Below are positions 45,345 through 57,756 of a stretch of DNA of 64,000 nucleotides, one piece after another (the stretch's first letter is position 1; the number at the start of each line of letters is the position of its first letter). The notes under the pieces were generated by a model. The model was not told the origin of the DNA. It saw only the letters and a list, made by a program, of their open reading frames with translations, and searched no databases. The DNA lies in contig CM019714.1 in NCBI GenBank assembly GCA_009760885.1, forward strand, positions 680,933 to 744,932, read 5' to 3'. Made by a program: the position numbers and the translations under genes. This DNA is from Achatina immaculata (lineage: Eukaryota > Mollusca > Gastropoda > Stylommatophora > Achatinidae).

Positions 45345-45470
45345 TGAGTGGGCACTCCCTTGAGAGCATAGGCCACGGATAAAGACTCTCCAGTCATCCC
45401 TGTTCTTGGAATTATTCTCTGCTTCCATCCATGTGTATCCCTTGTCTCTGAGCACTGTCATAATTTCAAA
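45345..45470 (-). mobile_element. LINE C-terminal scrap
   Basis: The minus strand reads MTVLRDKGYTWMEAENNSKN and DDWRVFIRGLC, a LINE C-terminal signature. Confidence 0.5.
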
Positions 45471-45559
45471 ACATGATCAAAGTCTACTGTAGCCAAAAAC
45501 ATTAAATGAGCCCCCCAATTTTCATGAAGCTTAATCAAGTAATCGTGTACTTGTACCTG

Positions 45560-45930
45560 TACGAACTCCCTGTAACTGCGAGCTGGTGTTCTTTGTAGCC
45601 AATGATGTAGGAGTGTTGAGGCACAGCATCTTATTGGCGTGGGAGCGGGTTATGGGAGATACTTTTTTCAGTCTCGGATTACAGCTAATCAGCAAGGGGT
45701 GTGCAGTACTTCTTTAACAGACTCCACCACCATGGGAACTAATGCGATTCCTCCCTGTTAACCAGGCAAGGCCTGTTACTTGGGGTAAGAACAGAGAGTA
45801 GGGACAGGGTCTTTGTCAGCTATGGTTCGCTAACCCTGACGCTAGCATATCAGCTATGGGTCACTAACCCTGACTCTAGCATATCAGCAATGGGTCGCTG
45901 ATTGCCTGATTAGACAGTGCCTTCACCCCC
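45560..45930. repeat. Right arm of inverted repeat around AIG1 locus 4
   Basis: Homologous to 14665-15030 and, as reverse complement, to 39340-39620. It includes two gctagcatatcagc(a/t)atg units. Confidence 0.75.
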
Positions 45931-46480
45931 TTAATCAAGTAATATAGCAGTTTAGCAAGAATACACTTTTGAGATCTTGGCTTTATGTATAACATCCATT
46001 CTATGTTTTTTGGACCATCCTTCTTGAGAACTAGATTAGTTTTGGATGTTGTCCCACACAACATTTCACTCCTAGCTCCTTCATTCTTGACATCGAAGTC
46101 GATTCACAGTAGTTTCTGAAGTGCTTCTCCAACAGCTTCTTTCACTGAATTGCTATAAATCGTCAACTCCAACCTGCGATCCTCGAAGGATTTAAGAAGG
46201 TCCACAGAGGGTCATGCGGATGTCTGCGTACCACGATTTGGTTAATGTATAACACTAGAATTATGTGAAGATTTAAAAATTCCTAACATATGGTAAGGGG
46301 GTAAGGTGAATTATCATTTGCTTAAGGAGTCCGCGACCTGAGAAAGGTTGAGAATCGACTCAGCAGATCTTTTAGGATTAAAACTCAAGGATGGGCACAT
46401 CTAAGTCTGAAAATATCGCTCTTCGATGTCACCGGAAGTCCAGATATGACTGAATATTCTTGCGTAATCGCTTATTAATA

Positions 46481-49400
46481 CTGATACCACGACATGGTTG
46501 GTGTCTGAGACCAAGACATGGTTGGTGTCTGAGACCAAGACATGGTTGGTGTCTGAGACCAAGACATGGTTGGTGTCTGAGACCAAGACATGGTTGGTGT
46601 CTGAGACCAAGACATGGTTGGTGTCTGAGACCAAGACATGGTTGGTGTCTGAGACCACGACATGGTGTCTGAGACCACGACATGGTTGGTGTCTGAGACC
46701 ACGACATGGTTGGTGTCTGAGACCAAGACATGGTTGGTGTCTGAGACCAAGACATGGTTGGTGTCTGAGACCAAGACATGGTTGGTGTCTGAGACCACGA
46801 CATGGTTGGTGTCTGAGACCACGACATGGTGTCTGAGACCATGACATGGTTGGTGTCTGAGACCACGACATGGTTGGTGTCTGAGACCACGACATGGTTG
46901 GCGTCTGAGACCACGACATGGTTGGTGTCTGAGACCACGACATGGTTGGTGTCTGAGACCACGACATGGTTGGCGTCTGAGACCACGACATGACGTCTGA
47001 GACCACGACATGGTTGGCGTCTGAGACCACGACATGGTTGGTGTCTGAGACCACGACATGACGTCTGAGACCACGACATGACGTCTGAGACCACGACATG
47101 ACGTCTGAGACCACGACATGGTTGGTGTCTGAGACCACGACATGGTTGGTGTCTGAGACCACGACATGACGTCTGAGACCACGACATGGTTTGTCTGAGA
47201 CCACGACATGGTTGGTGTCTGAGACCACGACATGACGTCTGAGACCACGACATGGTTGGTGTCTGAGACCACGACATGGTTGGTGTCTGAGACCACGACA
47301 TGACGTCTGAGACCACGACATGGTTGGTGTCTGAGACCACGACATGGTTGGTGTCTGAGACCACGACATGGCGTCTGAGACCACGACATGGTTGGTGTCT
47401 GAGACCACGACATGACGTCTGAGACCACGACATGGTTGGTGTCTGAGACCACGACATGGTTGGTGTCTGAGACCACGACATGGTTGGTGTCTGAGACCAC
47501 GACATGGTTGGTGTCTGAGACCACGACATGGTGTCTGAGACCATGACATGGTTGGTGTCTGAGACCACGACATGGTTGGTGTCTGAGACCACGACATGGT
47601 TGGCGTCTGAGACCACGACATGGTTGGTGTCTGAGACCACGACATGGTTGGTGTCTGAGACCACGACATGGTTGGCGTCTGAGACCACGACATGACGTCT
47701 GAGACCACGACATGGTTGGCGTCTGAGACCACGACATGGTTGGTGTCTGAGACCACGACATGACGTCTGAGACCACGACATGACGTCTGAGACCACGACA
47801 TGACGTCTGAGACCACGACATGGTTGGTGTCTGAGACCACGACATGGTTGGTGTCTGAGACCACGACATGACGTCTGAGACCACGACATGGTTGGTGTCT
47901 GAGACCACGACATGGTTGGTGTCTGAGACCACGACATGACGTCTGAGACCACGACATGGTTGGTGTCTGAGACCACGACATGGTTGGTGTCTGAGACCAC
48001 GACATGACGTCTGAGACCACGACATGGTTGGTGTCTGAGACCACGACATGGTTGGTGTCTGAGACCACGACATGGCGTCTGAGACCACGACATGGTTGGT
48101 GTCTGAGACCACGACATGACGTCTGAGACCACGACATGGTTGGTGTCTGAGACCACGACATGGTTGGTGTCTGAGACCACGACATGGTTGGTGTCTGAGA
48201 CCACGACATGGTTGGTGTCTGAGACCACGACATGGTTGGTGTCTGAGACCACGACATGGCGTCTGAGACCACGACATGGTTGGTGTCTGAGACCACGACA
48301 TGGTTGGTGTCTGAGACCACGACATGGCGTCTGAGACCACGACATGGTTGGTGTCTGAGACCACGACATGGTTGGTGTCTGAGACCACGACATGGTTGGT
48401 GTCTGAGACCACGACATGGTTGGCGTCTGAGACCACGACATGTTTGGTGTCTGAGACCACGACATGACGTCTGAGACCACGACATGGTGTCTGAGACCAC
48501 GACATGGTTGGTGTCTGAGACCACGACATGGTTGGTGTCTGAGACCACGACTTGGTGTCTGAGACCACGACTTGGTGTCTGAGACCACGACTTGGTGTCT
48601 GAGACCACGACATGGCGTCTGAGACCACGACTTGGTGTCTGAGACCACGACATGGCGTCTGAGACCACGACATGGCGTCTGAGACCACGACATGGTGTCT
48701 GAGACCACGACATGGTGTCTGAGACCACGACATGGCGTCTGAGACCACGACATGGCGTCTGAGACCACGACATGGCGTCTGAGACCACGACTTGGTGTCT
48801 GAGACCACGACATGGTGTCTGAGACCACGACATGGTTGGTGTCTGAGACCACGACATGGCGTCTGAGACCACGATATGGTTGGCGTCTGAGATCACGACA
48901 TGGTTGTGTCTGAGACCACGACATGATTGGTGTCTGAGACCACGACATGGTGTCTGAGACCACGACATGTTTGGTGTCTGAGACCACGACTTGGTGTCTG
49001 AGACCACGACTTGGTGGGTGTCTGAGACCAAGACATGGTGTCTGAGACCATGACATGGTTGGTGTCTGAGACCAAGACATGGTGTCTGAGACCATGACAT
49101 GGTTGGTGTCTGAGACCACGATATGGTTGGCGTCTGAGATCACGACATGGTGTCTGAGACCACGACATGGTTGGTGTCTGAGACCACGACATGGTTGGTG
49201 TCTGAGACCACGACATGGTTGGTGTCTGAGACCACGACATGGTTGGTGTCTGAGACCAAGACATGGTTGGTGTCTGAGACCAAGACATGGTGTCTGAGAC
49301 CAAGACATGGTTGGTGTCTGAGACCACGACATGGTTGGTGTCTGAGACCAAGACATGGTTGGTGTCTGAGACCACGACATGGTTGGTGTCTGAGACCAAG

Positions 49401-51003
49401 ACATGGTTGGTGTCTGAGACCAAGACATGGTTGGTGTCTGAGACCACGACATGGTGTCTGAGACCAAGACATGGTTGGTGTCTGAGACCAAGACATGGTT
49501 GGTGTCTGAGACCAAGACATGGTTGGTGTCTGAGACCAAGACATGGTGTCTGAGACCAAGACATGGTTGGTGTCTGAGACCAAGACATGGTGTCTGAGAC
49601 CAGGACATGGTTGGTGTCTGAGACCACGACTTGGTGGGTGTCTGAGACCACGACTTGGTGTCTGAGACCACGACTTGGTGTCTGAGACCACGACATGGTT
49701 GGTGTCTGAGACCACGACATGATTGGTGTCTGAGACCACGACATGGTTGGTGTCTGAGACCACGACATGGTTGGTGTCTGAGACCACGACATGATTGGTG
49801 TCTGAGACCACGACATGGTTGGTGTCTGAGACCACGACATGGTTGGTGTCTGAGACCACGACATGGTTGGTGTCTGAGACCACGACATGGTTGGTGTCTG
49901 AGACCACGACATGATTTTTGTCTGAGACCACGACATGGTTGGTGTCTGAGACCACGACATGGTTGGTGTCTGAGACCACGACATGGTTGGTGTCTGAGAC
50001 CACGACATGGTTGGTGTCTGAGACCACGACATGGTTGGTGTCTGAGACCACGACTTGGTGTCTGAGACCACGACATGGTTGGTGTCTGAGACCACGACAT
50101 GGTTGGTGTCTGAGACCACGACATGGTTTTTGTCTGAGACCACGACATGGTTGGTGTCTGAGACCTCGACATGGTTGGTGTCTGAGACCACGACATGGTT
50201 GGTGTCTGAGACCACGACATGGTGTCTGAGACCACGACATAGTTGGTGTCTGAGACCACGACATGGTTGGTGTCTGAGACCACGACATGGTGTCTGAGAC
50301 CACGACATGGTGTCTGAGACCACGACATGGTTGGTGTCTGAGACCACGACATGGTTGGTGTCTGAGACCACGACATGGTTGGTGTCTGAGACCACGACAT
50401 GGTTGGTGTCTGAGACCACGACATGGTTGGTGTCTGAGACCACGACATGGTTGGTGTCTGAGACCACGACATGGTTGGTGTCTGAGACCACGACATGGTT
50501 GGTGTCTGAGACCACGACATGGTTGGTGTCTGAGACCACGACATGGTTGGTGTCTGAGACCACGACATGGTTGGTGTCTGAGACCACGACATGGTTGGTG
50601 TCTGAGACCACGACATGGTGTCTGAGACCACGACTTGGTGTCTGAGACCACGACATGGCGTCTGAGACCACGACATGGTTGGTGTCTGAGACCACGACAT
50701 GGTTGGTGTCTGAGACCACGACATGGTGTCTGAGACCACGACATGGCGTCTGAGACCACGACATGGTTGGTGTCTGAGACCACGACATGGTGTCTGAGAC
50801 CACGACTTGGTGTCTGAGACCACGACATGGTGTCTGAGACCACGACATGGTTGGTGTCTGAGACCACGACATGGTTGGTGTCTGAGACCACGACATGGTG
50901 TCTGAGACCACGACATGGTGTCTGAGACCACGACATGGTGTCTGAGACCACGACATGGTTGGTGTCTGAGACCACGACATGGTGTCTGAGACCACGAGAA
51001 GGT
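46481..51003. repeat. 20/24-bp minisatellite, ~4.5 kb, ~200 units
   Basis: Mix of 20-bp units (gtctgagaccacgacatggt, and a ...catgac variant) and 24-bp units with an extra ttgg. A run beginning at 46841 recurs at 47543 with the same order of variants, giving a 702-bp higher-order repeat. Three minus-strand frames stay open, the longest ~1500 codons (46429-50931), encoding only HVVVSDTNHVVVSDTMSWSQ-type repeats. Left and right flanks match those of the unit 1 array. Confidence 0.95.
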
Positions 51004-52374
51004 GCACTGACGGTGAAGGATGAAAGATATAATAAAAATGTATTTCTTTCTTGATTATCAAATAAGGAAAATACCTGGTTTTGAGCAGCTTGATGTGTGA
51101 TGGCTGTTTGAAGAAAAACTAACTGCATAACATGTCCTGTGTAAAGTGTATGTGAATGTACATTTTTCCTAATTTGGTTCTGTATCCAGAGTTGGCATCA
51201 TTGAGGCCTGTAACTGGTTACGTCCTATAGTGGGAATTTAATTTTAACAGGACTCGACTGTAAGCTATGACAGGTCGCTGGAAGAACTTGTAACGGGGTA
51301 TGAATATTTGTGTCAAGGTCAATGAATTAGATTTAATGGGAAAGAGCTAAGGAAAAATATTTTTTTCATGCCTGAAGTCTTCTAAAGGAAAAAAAGAACC
51401 AGTCTGAAGTCAGATGGATTTGTTAATTCATCAAACTGGTTTGGCAGGATCATAAGATGATTTAGCCGAAATCGTGTAAATACCACGTGACTGATGTCAT
51501 CTTATTTAGCAGACAATGTTCGTAACAATGTCCATCTTTTGAAAAAAAAAGTATTTAAAAACATGTCACTTAGTCCATCATATTATGAAAATATGAGCAA
51601 GCTTTGTGGAAATAATAGCCTTATATACTTACTTACATAGCAAAGACAAAACGTTAACAGAAATAGAAGGCGGTGCTTTCTCAACATAGCTAGTAAGGCC
51701 AGCTGACCTGGATCACTAAGTATATAACTCACAGTGTGGTAAGCCCTTTTGTTTTTGTTTTTATTTTGTTTTGTTTTTTCTAAGACAAATGACCAACCCC
51801 ACACTCATCCATCCCAAACTCCGACCTGATCTATCAATCAATATTCAGAACAAAACAAAACATATAAAAAAGGAAAGATATAGCTGAAAAAATTCGCACA
51901 TCTAAATCCTAGAATGTGTGGCTGTGGTAGTAGGCGTGGTCACAAGTCTCTGCTTCTTCATAGCATACAGCACGCCTCAGCGCTTATCTACAATACAACA
52001 ATCTCTACTCTTTCCTAGAATACAGCACGTCTCAATGATTTTATTTTTATAGAAAACAGCTAAATATAACAAGATGATCGTATAAAAGAACTTAAAAGAA
52101 ATCTCTGCCACAGTCCACCATCTTGTATGTTTGGATCAAGACTGTAGAAGCCATTAACCCCTGTAAGTACGAACAAACTTACTGAGTCTGATATTACTTT
52201 TTTCCCCATAAATGAAATAAATAATTCTTTGTTGTGGTTAAGGGATTATATCTAGTGTAGATGTGATCAATTTTTCTTCATACAAACTAATTCTACGTGT
52301 TAAATTTTTGTTCATTTCTTGGCCTTGCTATTGATTTGTTAGTAAATTTATATTGCTTTATAAAATTTATTTAT
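51004..52374. other. Right flank of minisatellite and block C copy (C3)
   Basis: Homologous to 17014-18424. No gene is recognised. Confidence 0.6.
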
Positions 52375-52955
52375 AATAACTTCAGATGGGAAATGCAGGA
52401 CATAAATTAGGAACAGAATAGGCCAAGCAAAAACTGCATTTCAGAGAATGAGAAACATATTATGCAACACATCTTTATCAATGAATATTAGAAAACGAGT
52501 CCTAAAATGTTATATTAAAACTATCTTGTTATATGGAAGTGAATCATGGACAACAGGCAGGTCTGCACAAAAATTATTGGAAGCAGCAGAAATGTATTTT
52601 ATTAGATGAATGTTGCGAATTCCCTAGACAGCACAAATAACTAATGAAGAATGTATGAGAAGAGGTGTAGAGACAAAAAATCTTGTCAAAAAATAAGAGA
52701 GAGACAATGCACTTTCATAGGACATGCAATGAGAAGAGGGAGCATTGAAAATATTATAAAACAGGAAAATTAGAAGGAAGAAGATCAAGAGGAAGACCAG
52801 GAGAAATGATACTGGACAGTCTGACGGGATGGTGTGAGAGGACATCACCAACTGAGCTAATGGCAAGCATGAAGGATCGTGTACTCTGGAGAAGCATAAT
52901 AGTCAACGCCAGTCGGTATATCACCTGATGATGATAATGATGATGATGGCTATTT
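52375..52955 (+). mobile_element. RTE-like LINE 3' end (family F3), copy in C3
   Basis: Same ancestral insertion as in C1 and C2, ending in GRPGEMILDSLTGW, VLWRSIIVNASR and a degenerate TGATGATGATAATGATGATG tail. About 30 bp of A-like sequence follow ('ctatttatttttcttctgt'). Confidence 0.85.
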
Positions 52956-52984
52956 ATTTTTCTTCTGTTTCCCATATTTCTCAA

Positions 52985-53755
52985 CATAATTGCCAGAAAC
53001 CAGAAACTTTGGGAAATAATGGAAAAATGAGATCTATAACATATTTGATACAATTAACATCACTGCTGTATTTAGACCAATATTCAGCAGTAAGAATAAA
53101 TAGTGAAACAACAACTTGGTTTGACATAAAACAAGGGGTCCGTTAGGGGTGCATATAGTCGCCTTAATTATATAACTTGTATACTGAAAATATAATGAGG
53201 AATGTTAGAGAAGATGTAGACAAAGAATATTACGATGTCATAACAATTGGAGGTTATGAAATACCAGAGATTAGATTTGCTGATGACACAGTATTACTGT
53301 CCACAACACAAAAAGGAATGGAAAACTAATTATGTCAGTCTGTAAGAACAGCGAAGAGCAAAACCTCTATCTTAATGCAAAGAAAACTAAATTGATGACA
53401 ACTGACAAAACAAATAAAGCAGCTGAAATATGTATCAATGAGAAAAAATTGGAAGAGGTAGAGAGTTTTGAATATCTTGGATCACTACTAATTAATAATG
53501 GAAATACAATGAGGGAAATTAAAAGGATGACATCTATCGCTCTTCAGAAAGTAAAACAACTAAAGAATCTGTGGAGAGGAACAGACAGAACTATAACAAT
53601 CTTTAAGGGCATGCATCTTTCCCACAGAAACATATTCCTGTTAGACCTGGGCAGTTAATAAAGCAGCTAAACACATACATGTCTTTGATTGGAAATGCTA
53701 CAGAAGAGTTCTTTAAATATCCTGGACACAAAAACAGAATAAATATATCCATAAG
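52985..53755 (+). mobile_element. RTE-like LINE fragment (family F1)
   Basis: Plus-strand remnant reading KLWEIMEK, ETTTWFDIK, IRFADDTVLLS (catalytic FADD kept), NLYLNAKKTKLMTTDKTNKA and ESFEYLGSLLINNGNTM, then a damaged C-terminus. Several stops and frameshifts. Confidence 0.85.
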
Positions 53756-55595
53756 ATGTCCACTGGTTCCCATGAGCGTTCTGATTGTCCGTCATTCAAA
53801 CTGCCCTGTGACTTATCTCTCTTAAGTCAATTGTCCAATATGCCAAGTCACTAAATATTTAATTGGTCAGCTGGCCGAGTTGGTCACTCCTTTATTTAAA
53901 GACCGTGTCGAATCGTATCACAACGAGTGTCAGTCTGTGTCAGTTTCGTTTATACAAATGTTATTTACATAAGTCATTATCTTGCTCTTTCATGTCGGAG
54001 GTTTTATTGTGTCCTCGACTTTCATTTTTTCTGTCTTCTCTAATCGTCTTTTCTATTTTGTTTACACGTGTCAACGTCCAGTCACCGCTTTGTTATCACT
54101 GGACGATCCTACTTTCTGGCGTCCTACCTTTGTCTTACCTATATATCAGCGTCACTGAGTCTCTTCTATTTCTATTCACTGTTTCCACTGTTTACTTTTG
54201 TCCGCGTCTTGTTCTAGTGTCATGGAAGTTTTATATCTTTCTCTTCCTTTTTCTCCCAACATTTCTATGTCGCTATTCGGTGTTACTATTTTCTTTACAT
54301 TATATTTTCTTAATCATATTCATTCATAATAATAGTAACAACCATAATCATTACTTACAAGGCCATGGTACATCATCACTGACTATACAGGCCTTTCAAA
54401 ACCTATACAAGATAAAGATTACAGCGAAGACAAGGGAGATAACATAGAGATTACTGTTAAACGTGACACCCACTGTACAAGGAGTAGATCGCAGATTCAA
54501 AAGACTTATTAAATGTAAATTATGTGAACAAAATAAACAATAAACAGAAGATCATGTTAAGAGTAAAACTGTGTCACTAGCATTCGAACACCTTACTCCA
54601 GAATTAGCAACAAGAACAACAGAGAAGGTAGATATGTATAGAGCTACTATGTTAAATATTATCCTTCGAACATGTACAGACAAACACAAAGAGTCTGTTA
54701 TTCTTTTGACAGAATTTAGATATCTCGTTTGACAGTGTAGAAACAAAGCAATGTTTGAAAATAGGATTTTCACAAATAAAAAAGAAATATGGTGCATATG
54801 TTTAAACCATGTAACCATTTTGTGACGTATGATTTATGACGTATGAATTATGATGTATGATTTCTCCTCTTGTTAGCCAGAGTAATCACTCTTCCCAGAT
54901 AATCACTGATTAACTCTTATCAACATTTGCTATCTAACCCACTCTTCCTTCTGTTCTAATCCTAATCTTATAAATCCCAGCAAAGCCACCCAGGCCCATC
55001 ACTTTAGGTGTGGCCACCGCCTCCGGCTACAACTTCTGGCGACAACCAGCCCCTTCTATTATCAACATTGTTGAGTCCCCTAGACACAATATAATTCAGA
55101 AATTGTTATATATCAAAACTTCCATCATGACATTGTAAAACTCGCTGCACATCACCTTCACCATCATAATAAGTTTGTTGATTATAAACGTTATTTACAT
55201 GTTCATGTTTGAGACAACACCATGTACCCGTTTTCTTAACAATAAAGTTAATTTTAAAACAAATGAGAGAAGCAATTAGACGGAAGCAGTTAGAGAAGCA
55301 GTTAGAGAGAAGCAGTTAGAGGAGGAGTTTAGGAGAGATAGAAGATCAGATACGGAGACAGAGATAGGGATATCGAATCTTGCTAGGGATCTGCAAGTCA
55401 GATAGGCTGAGAAGAATGCTAAAAATTGATTGAACGTATTGTAGTCCAAATGCAGAAAATGGATGAGAACTGTACAATGGATAGTGGACCCACAAGATAT
55501 TATTCTTGTGTAGATTTTGAATTAGATAGCAATGTAATATTGCATGAGAAATCCTGTCCCACAACACCACACTAAATATATCGAAGACATAGATT
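53756..55595. other. Stretch without a recognised gene
   Basis: A 194-codon frame at 53863-54447 is hydrophobic and low-support. 54360-54740 looks like decayed coding sequence of unknown type. 54975-55065 has a 'gccaccgcctccggctacaa...tctggcgaca' stretch that resembles an LTR/primer-binding junction only vaguely. A ~20-bp 'agagaagcagttagag' repeat lies at 55262-55325. Confidence 0.3.
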
Positions 55596-55599
55596 TGAG

Positions 55600-56055
55600 C
55601 ATTTGTCTTATACTGATCAGAAACATAATGAAACACAGCTACAGATCCTGGAAAACAGAATCTTGAAAATGTTTGGACTAAGTATAGATCATATATCACA
55701 AGAATGCAACATAAAAAAAAGTAACAAAGAAATACGCACGCTATTCCGGTCTCCACTTGTAACTACCTTTATGAAAAACAACAGATGAAAGGAAGAACGA
55801 GAATAGACAGACAAAAAGTCTTATATCTAAGTGATTAACGGAGACAGACCAAGAAGCAGACAGAGTCAACGTTGGCGTGACAACCTGGAGGAAGACCTAC
55901 GAGTCCTCGGAGTGGACAGTTTGAAGAAGAAGAACAAGAAAAGAGAAGAATGGAGGCAAATCTTGTCTGCAGCATTGAGTCGCAATGACATGGAAAGCTT
56001 AATGAATGGTGCTTCATTGGCATTTCAGAGGATTCATGACGATTATTTATTTTAA
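55600..56055 (+). mobile_element. LINE C-terminal fragment
   Basis: Reads TQLQILENRILKMFGLSIDH, frameshifts near 55790, then GDRPRSRQSQRWRDNLEEDL and RVLGVDSLKKK...REEWRQILSAALS, the usual C-terminal end of a non-LTR RT polyprotein. Confidence 0.7.
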
Positions 56056-56104
56056 AAGCTATATTATTCTACTTATATATTAATTACTTTCTGTCCATTA
56101 TTTA

Positions 56105-56705
56105 ATGCGTTTTATATGAGTATTTAATGTGTTTTATATGAGTATTTAATGTGTTTTATATGTGTTTTATATGAGTATTTAATGTGTTTTATATGAGTAT
56201 TTAATGTGTTTTATATGAGTATTTAATGTGTTTTATATGAGTATTTAATGTGTTTTATAAAAAGTAAAGTAAAGATAGTCCCATAGCATTTCAAATGCCG
56301 TAGGGGGTGAAGCGTTAGAGACCTCATTATGCTGGGTCATCAGCGCGTGAGGTAGGGTGACCAGTTCCTTTCCTCGCTGCCTTTACTTCCCAGATTTTCT
56401 CTGGTACCCATTTTACGAGGCTGGGTCGACCTCAGGGCCGTATTGGTCGGAAAAAAAATCCCGCTCAGCTGGGGATTCGAACCCTCGACCATGTGTTTTA
56501 TATGAGTATTTAATGTGTTTTATATGAGTATTTAATGTGTTTTATATGAGTATTTAATGCGTTTTATATGAGTATTTAATGTGTTTTATATGAGTATTTA
56601 ATGTGTTTTATATGAGTATTTAATGTGTTTTATATGAGTATTTAATGTGTTTTATATGAGTATTTAATGTGTTTTATATGAGTATTTAATGTGTTTTATA
56701 TACAG
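56105..56705. repeat. 22-bp tandem repeat interrupted by a SINE
   Basis: A 22-bp unit, tttaatgtgttttatatgagta, is repeated about seven times before and about ten times after an inserted SINE (56260-56490). Confidence 0.9.
56260..56490 (-). mobile_element. SINE inserted in the 22-bp array
   Basis: The minus strand starts with a tRNA B-box-like ggtcgagggttcgaatcccc (56471-56490) and ends in A/T-rich sequence at ~56260-56280. It is flanked by atgtgttttata at 56248-56259 and 56491-56502, which is both array sequence and the likely target duplication. The A box is missing, so it is 5'-truncated or a headless type. Confidence 0.7.
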
Positions 56706-57014
56706 TGGAGACCTCCTAATGCCAAATCGTGGGAGCGTCAAAATTTGGTGACATTAAGCCGTGGCCATTACAAGGGCTTTATCTGCACCAGGATAAGTGT
56801 GTCCCACATTTGCTACATTAAACACGTAACAAACAGCTCAAGCTATCCTTAACCGCCACAAAATATATTAATCACAATCTTAGTCAATAAACTACAGTAT
56901 AGGTAACACTAAAATCAAGCAGCATCTGACTTTCAGCAGAAGAAGTAAAGAAATGTGTGACTTTGCCTTCTGTAATGATAACTGTTCTATTAATGGAAAA
57001 TCACTTAAGCTCGC

Positions 57015-57390
57015 CACAGCATTCAAAACATCCTGCGTCACAGCATTAAAGACATCCTGCGTCACAGCATTAAAAACGTCCTGAGTTACAGCATTAAAAA
57101 CATCCTGCTTCACAGCAGTAAAAACATCCTGCGAACAGCATTAAAACATCCTTCGTCACAGCATTAAAAACAACCTGCGTCAGGCATTAAAAACGTCCTG
57201 CCTCACAGCATTAAAAACATCCTGCGTCACAGCATTAAAAACAACCTGCGTCAGGCATTAAAAACGTCTTGAGTTACAGCATTAAAAACATCCTGCGTCA
57301 CAGCATTAAAAGCATCCTGCGTCACAGCATTAAAAACATCCTGCCTCACAGCATTAAAAACGTCCTGAGACAGCATTTAAAACGTCTTGC
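57015..57390. repeat. 24-bp tandem repeat
   Basis: About sixteen copies of cagcattaaaaacatcctgcgtca with indels. The 24-bp period gives a minus-strand TQDVFNAV repeat; no protein is inferred. Confidence 0.9.
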
Positions 57391-57756
57391 GTCACGTCAG
57401 ATATACAGAAAAAGAACAAGCGCAGTTTCTAAAGCTCTCACAGACTGAGCGTAAGAAATAGGTTTGATGGGCGTCCAGTCCCTGTCAGACTCACTGACTC
57501 TCAGCCTCGTATATATATAGGTATATATTTTTAATATATAACTATTTAGGGCTCTAAAATATCAGCGGTTGCAAGCATCTATTTGACGCATTGGACCTAA
57601 TGGGCCCGGATATGTGGGAATAACCAGTTGACAAAACAAAATATTGCAGTAGAACTGAGGGTTGAACAATATTTTATAAGTTTGAAAATGATCTCTTCTG
57701 TCTGTCTAATAAGTATAGTTTCTTGAGGAATCTTTGCTGTACGTTATCATATACTG

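Noticed and set aside
46429..50931. 1500-codon minus-strand frame (and 501-899-codon frames in both arrays) as a giant repeat protein gene
   Set aside because: All of it is minisatellite; three frames are open at once, with no promoter, splice sites or non-repeat domain. Kept only as an observation.
54975..55070. LTR end and primer-binding site of an LTR retrotransposon
   Set aside because: Only a short TGGCGAC-like match; no paired LTR, gag, protease or integrase is seen.
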